From contig CAMPGR010000147.1 in NCBI GenBank assembly GCA_946885605.1, positions 1-8,139 of the forward strand: DNA of 8,139 nucleotides, in the 5' to 3' direction. Positions 6,189 to 8,139 of the stretch are shown one piece after another (positions within the stretch are counted from its first letter, which is position 1; every line of letters begins with the position of its first letter). The position numbers and the translations under genes are program-made. Under the pieces are notes generated by a model. It worked only from the letters and a program-made list of their open reading frames with translations, did no database searches and was not told the DNA's origin. The DNA is from an uncultured Pseudomonadota bacterium (GTDB taxonomy: Bacteria; Pseudomonadota; Gammaproteobacteria; Burkholderiales; SG8-41).

Positions 6189-7187
6189 TCAGTTCTTCGC
6201 GAGGAAGCCCGCTTCTTTCATCAGGTCACGATGCAGCCCTTCCGCTTTCGCAACCCAGTCGGCGTACTGCTTGCCGCTCATGAAGGTCTGGGTGAAGGCG
6301 CCGTCCTGCATGAATTTCTTCCATTCCGGCGTCTCGCGCACCTTCTTGAACAGGCCCACGTAGAACTCCACCGCATCCTTTTGCACGCCGGCCGGCATGA
6401 AGATCCCCCGCAGCATTTCGTACTCCATCGGTATGCCGGCTTCCTTGCAGGTCGGAATGTCGTTCCACGACATCTTGTCGGTGACCTTGTCCTTGTAGTC
6501 GAGCCGCTTGGCGCCAAAGACGCACAGCGCGCGCAGCTTGTTGGCGCGCCAGTGCGAGACCGCCTCGATCGGGTTGTTGACCGACGAGTCGACGTGCTTG
6601 CCGACCAACTGCGTTGCGACCGTGCCGCCGCCCTTGAACGGAACGTAGGTGAACTTGACCCCCGCCGCTTTTTCGATCGCAACGGTGATGATCTGGTCTT
6701 CCTGCTTGGAACCGGTGCCGCCCATCTTGAACTTGCCGGACCCGCCCTTCTTCACCGCTTCGAGATATTCCTTGGGCGTGTTATAGGGCGTTTCGGCATT
6801 CACCCACAGCACGAAATTGTCGAGCGCGAGCATCGAGACCGGTGTGAGGTCCTTCCAGTTGAACGGCACGCCGGTAGCAAGCGGAGTCGTGAAGAGATTG
6901 GAGAGCGTGATGACGATCTTGTGCGGATCGCCCTTCGCGCCCTTCACTTCGAGGAAGCCCTCGGCTCCGGCGCCGCCCGACTTGTTGATCGGGATGAGCG
7001 ACTGCTTCATCAGGTTGTGCTTGGCGACGATGCCCTGGACCAGCCGCGCCATTTGGTCCGCGCCCCCGCCGGTGCCGGCCGGAATGACGAATTCCACAGG
7101 CTTGGTCGGCTCCCACGCCATCGCCTGCGGGCCGAACGCTGCCGCCAGTGAGAACGCGCTGCCCATTACTAAACGCTGAATACGCAT
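6189..7187 (-). CDS. tctC: TTT-family periplasmic substrate-binding protein (TctC/Bug)
   Basis: A 332-aa solute-binding protein of the Bug/TctC family, which captures carboxylates in the periplasm and delivers them to TctA/TctB. The signal peptide is clear: a basic start MRIQR, a hydrophobic core and a likely cleavage after AMA (about residue 24). The mature part shows family landmarks: the first ligand loop PAGTGGGADQMAR at 36-48, NKSGGAGAEGF at 68-78, YVPFKGGG at 181-188 and WVNAETPYNTPKEY at 128-141. The start ATG at 7187 is fixed by the signal peptide and by a perfect AGGAGG at 7194-7199, the strongest ribosome site in the window, which fits the high binding-protein dose such systems need. 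It is the first gene of the transporter operon. The ligand is unproven; oxalate is the leading candidate from context, with formate, malonate or other carboxylates as alternatives. Confidence 0.95.
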   Translation of the reverse strand: MRIQRLVMGSAFSLAAAFGPQAMAWEPTKPVEFVIPAGTGGGADQMARLVQGIVAKHNLMKQSLIPINKSGGAGAEGFLEVKGAKGDPHKIVITLSNLFTTPLATGVPFNWKDLTPVSMLALDNFVLWVNAETPYNTPKEYLEAVKKGGSGKFKMGGTGSKQEDQIITVAIEKAAGVKFTYVPFKGGGTVATQLVGKHVDSSVNNPIEAVSHWRANKLRALCVFGAKRLDYKDKVTDKMSWNDIPTCKEAGIPMEYEMLRGIFMPAGVQKDAVEFYVGLFKKVRETPEWKKFMQDGAFTQTFMSGKQYADWVAKAEGLHRDLMKEAGFLAKN

Positions 7188-7262
7188 GGTACTCCTCCTC
7201 AGGTTTTCGTTACGCAGAATGCCGCGGCGCAACTCGGTCAGGCCACGGCGACTACACCCGGA

Positions 7263-7305
7263 ATAATGCCTTCTCCCGACGCGCAACACAATTGATCGCA
7301 GTCAA
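7263..7305 (-). promoter_or_regulatory. Predicted class II FNR-type promoter of tctC-tctB-tctA
   Basis: On the minus strand a -10-like hexamer CATTAT (7268 to 7263, four of six matches, including the key A2 and T6) lies 23 nt downstream of the FNR-box-like site at 7292-7305. This is the same spacing as at oxc. It predicts a start near 7256, a box centre at about -42.5 and a 69-nt leader ending in the strong AGGAGG before tctC. The weak -10 and the lack of a -35 fit activator dependence. Confidence 0.55.
7292..7305. promoter_or_regulatory. FNR-box-like operator (TTGAT-N4-GTCAA)
   Basis: TTGATCGCAGTCAA differs at one position from the FNR consensus TTGAT-N4-ATCAA. It matches the minus-strand reading of the 3243-3256 site at 13 of 14 positions, including three of the four spacer bases that an FNR dimer would not need to be fixed. 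It is located in the 202-bp gap between the tctC start and the end of the universal stress protein gene. Confidence 0.72.
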
Positions 7306-7330
7306 TTTCTTCATTTGCCGTGCGCCCCCC

Positions 7331-7360
7331 TATTGCAGCGCAACAAGAAACGGTGCAATA
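7331..7360. repeat. Perfect 7-bp inverted repeat upstream of the tctC promoter
   Basis: TATTGCA (7331-7337) and TGCAATA (7354-7360) are perfect inverted copies separated by 16 bp, with centres 23 bp apart. It lies 25 bp upstream of the FNR-like box with respect to tctC, and 30 bp downstream of the stress-protein stop codon. It may be a second operator; there is no U-tract to make it a terminator. Confidence 0.35.
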
Positions 7361-7389
7361 ACCGCGCGCCGTCTCCGGGACGATGACGA

Positions 7390-7833
7390 TCAGCGATGCA
7401 CGAGTACCGGCACGCTAGATTGCGCGAGCACCTTCTGCGTCTGGCTGCCCAGCATGGAGCGGCGCAACCCGCCCCGGCCGTGGGTAGCCATGAAGATCAA
7501 GTCGCACTTGTTGCGTTTCGCCGCCGCGATGATGGCATCGGCAGGGTAGTCGTTGGTGACGTGCTCCACTTTGCAGCGCACGCCCGCTGCCTTGGCCGCC
7601 TTCTCGACCACTTCGAGGTAGCGCTGCGCCGCCTTCTCGATGGCGCGGGCGCGATCCACCGGCTCGTCGTAGCCCACCGGCAACAGCCCCTTGTACTCGA
7701 GCGGCGTCGCAGGGGGCGCGGCGTAGAAGCCGGTGACTTTCGCGCCGATCTTTTTGGCGAGCTTGACGCCCGCCTGGATCGCGCTGCGCGCGAGGGGAGA
7801 GCCGTCGGTCGGAATCAGTATGTGTTTGTACAT
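7390..7833 (-). CDS. Universal stress protein, UspA family
   Basis: A 147-aa single-domain cytosolic Usp. The N-terminal MYKHILIPTDGSPLA (beta strand plus the Asp of the nucleotide site) and the C-terminal GRGG-x6-GS block (HGRGGLRRSMLGSQ at about 119-132) fit the G-2x-G-9x-G(S/T) ATP-binding subtype. Length is normal for one Usp domain. The ATG at 7833 is supported by AAGGAG (7842-7847) with 8-nt spacing. It lies only 16 nt after the permease gene, so the two are likely cotranscribed. Small Usp proteins are often paired with transporters in bacteria, which suggests a modulatory role on that permease, but the sequence itself shows only a nucleotide-binding Usp. Confidence 0.93.
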   Translation of the reverse strand: MYKHILIPTDGSPLARSAIQAGVKLAKKIGAKVTGFYAAPPATPLEYKGLLPVGYDEPVDRARAIEKAAQRYLEVVEKAAKAAGVRCKVEHVTNDYPADAIIAAAKRNKCDLIFMATHGRGGLRRSMLGSQTQKVLAQSSVPVLVHR

Positions 7834-7849
7834 GCAGGCTACTCCTTGT

Positions 7850-8139
7850 CTATTTCACGTACGGCAGAACCCAGATCAGCATACCGAGCACGTAGCACAC
7901 GAGCGAGCACACGATCGTGAACGGCACGCTCCAGGCAAGAAACTCGCGCAGCGACACCTTGCGGCCTTCCTCCTTCTCTCCCAGCGTGAGCGCGACATAG
8001 AGCGCGGGCGCGCCGGCGACCGTGAGGTTACTGCCGAGGGTGCCTGACCAGAGCAGCATCCACCACAGCGGCCACGGCTCGATCCCGCCCTGCGCCATGT
8101 CCTTGATGGTGTGCAGGAAGGTGAGGATGTAGGCGTCGT
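7850..8139 (-). CDS. C-terminal part of an SLC13/ArsB-type (ion transporter superfamily) permease, truncated by the window edge
   Basis: The frame is open from the right edge to a TAG at 7850, giving the last 96 or so residues of a membrane protein. Reading from the edge it begins DAYILTFLH, so the Met at 8098 is internal. The visible part has a GTLGSNLTVAGAPALYVAL segment, which resembles the conserved G-N-x-T-x-x-G-x-x-x-N-x-x-x half-motif of the ArsB/NhaD/CitM/SLC13 group, then a charged loop (LGEKEEGRKVSLREF) and a final hydrophobic helix ending WVLPYVK. Members move dicarboxylates, citrate, sulfate, arsenite or Na+/H+, and the substrate cannot be told from this fragment. It is followed at 16 nt by the Usp gene. 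The fold assignment is from one motif and hydrophobicity. Confidence 0.7.
   Translation of the reverse strand, partial: DAYILTFLHTIKDMAQGGIEPWPLWWMLLWSGTLGSNLTVAGAPALYVALTLGEKEEGRKVSLREFLAWSVPFTIVCSLVCYVLGMLIWVLPYVK

Noticed and set aside
6138..7151. Plus-strand open frame of 337 codons opposite tctC
   Set aside because: Antisense shadow of a clear binding protein with a signal peptide.
7188..7289. Extension of tctC to the ATG at 7289
   Set aside because: It would place the signal peptide internally and start upstream of the predicted promoter -10. The ATG at 7187 has a perfect AGGAGG.
1..8139. Insertion sequences, CRISPR arrays, tRNA or rRNA genes, attachment sites
   Set aside because: I found no transposase, spaced direct repeats, tRNA cloverleaf or rRNA segments. 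The window is almost entirely covered by ordinary metabolic genes.

Overview
The window is a compact, GC-rich bacterial catabolic locus built around oxalate. The abundance of tripartite tricarboxylate transporter (TTT/Bug) genes, the GC-rich codon use and the closeness of Oxc and Frc to the Oxalobacter proteins point to a proteobacterium, most likely a betaproteobacterium of the Burkholderiales type. That placement is an inference from gene content; there is no rRNA or tRNA in the window to confirm it.

Layout: (1) 18-3070, minus strand: frc (formyl-CoA:oxalate CoA-transferase) directly downstream of oxc (oxalyl-CoA decarboxylase). These two enzymes turn oxalate into formate and CO2 in a CoA-recycling loop. 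(2) 3071-3368: a divergent control region. (3) 3369-3977, plus strand: a Crp/Fnr-superfamily regulator. (4) 4009-7187, minus strand: a complete TTT transporter operon in the order tctC (periplasmic binding protein), tctB (small membrane subunit), tctA (large membrane subunit). (5) 7188-7389: the tctC promoter region. (6) 7390-8139, minus strand: a universal stress protein gene preceded by the C-terminal end of an SLC13/ArsB-type permease that runs off the right edge.

The most notable signal is regulatory. Two FNR-box-like palindromes that match at 13 of 14 positions when read on the minus strand (3243-3256 and 7292-7305) lie upstream of oxc and of tctC. Each is followed, after exactly 23 nt, by a plausible -10 hexamer, which is nearly the geometry of a class II FNR/CRP-activated promoter. 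The regulator encoded between them carries the E-x-x-S-R recognition-helix signature that in FNR reads TTGA half-sites, but it lacks the cysteines of an iron-sulfur FNR and the phosphate-binding residues of a cAMP receptor. The simplest model is a self-contained oxalate regulon: a locally encoded FNR-like activator with an unknown signal switches on both the degradation enzymes and a binding-protein-dependent importer whose likely cargo is oxalate or a related carboxylate. TTT-mediated oxalate uptake and this regulatory link are hypotheses; the gene identities are well supported.
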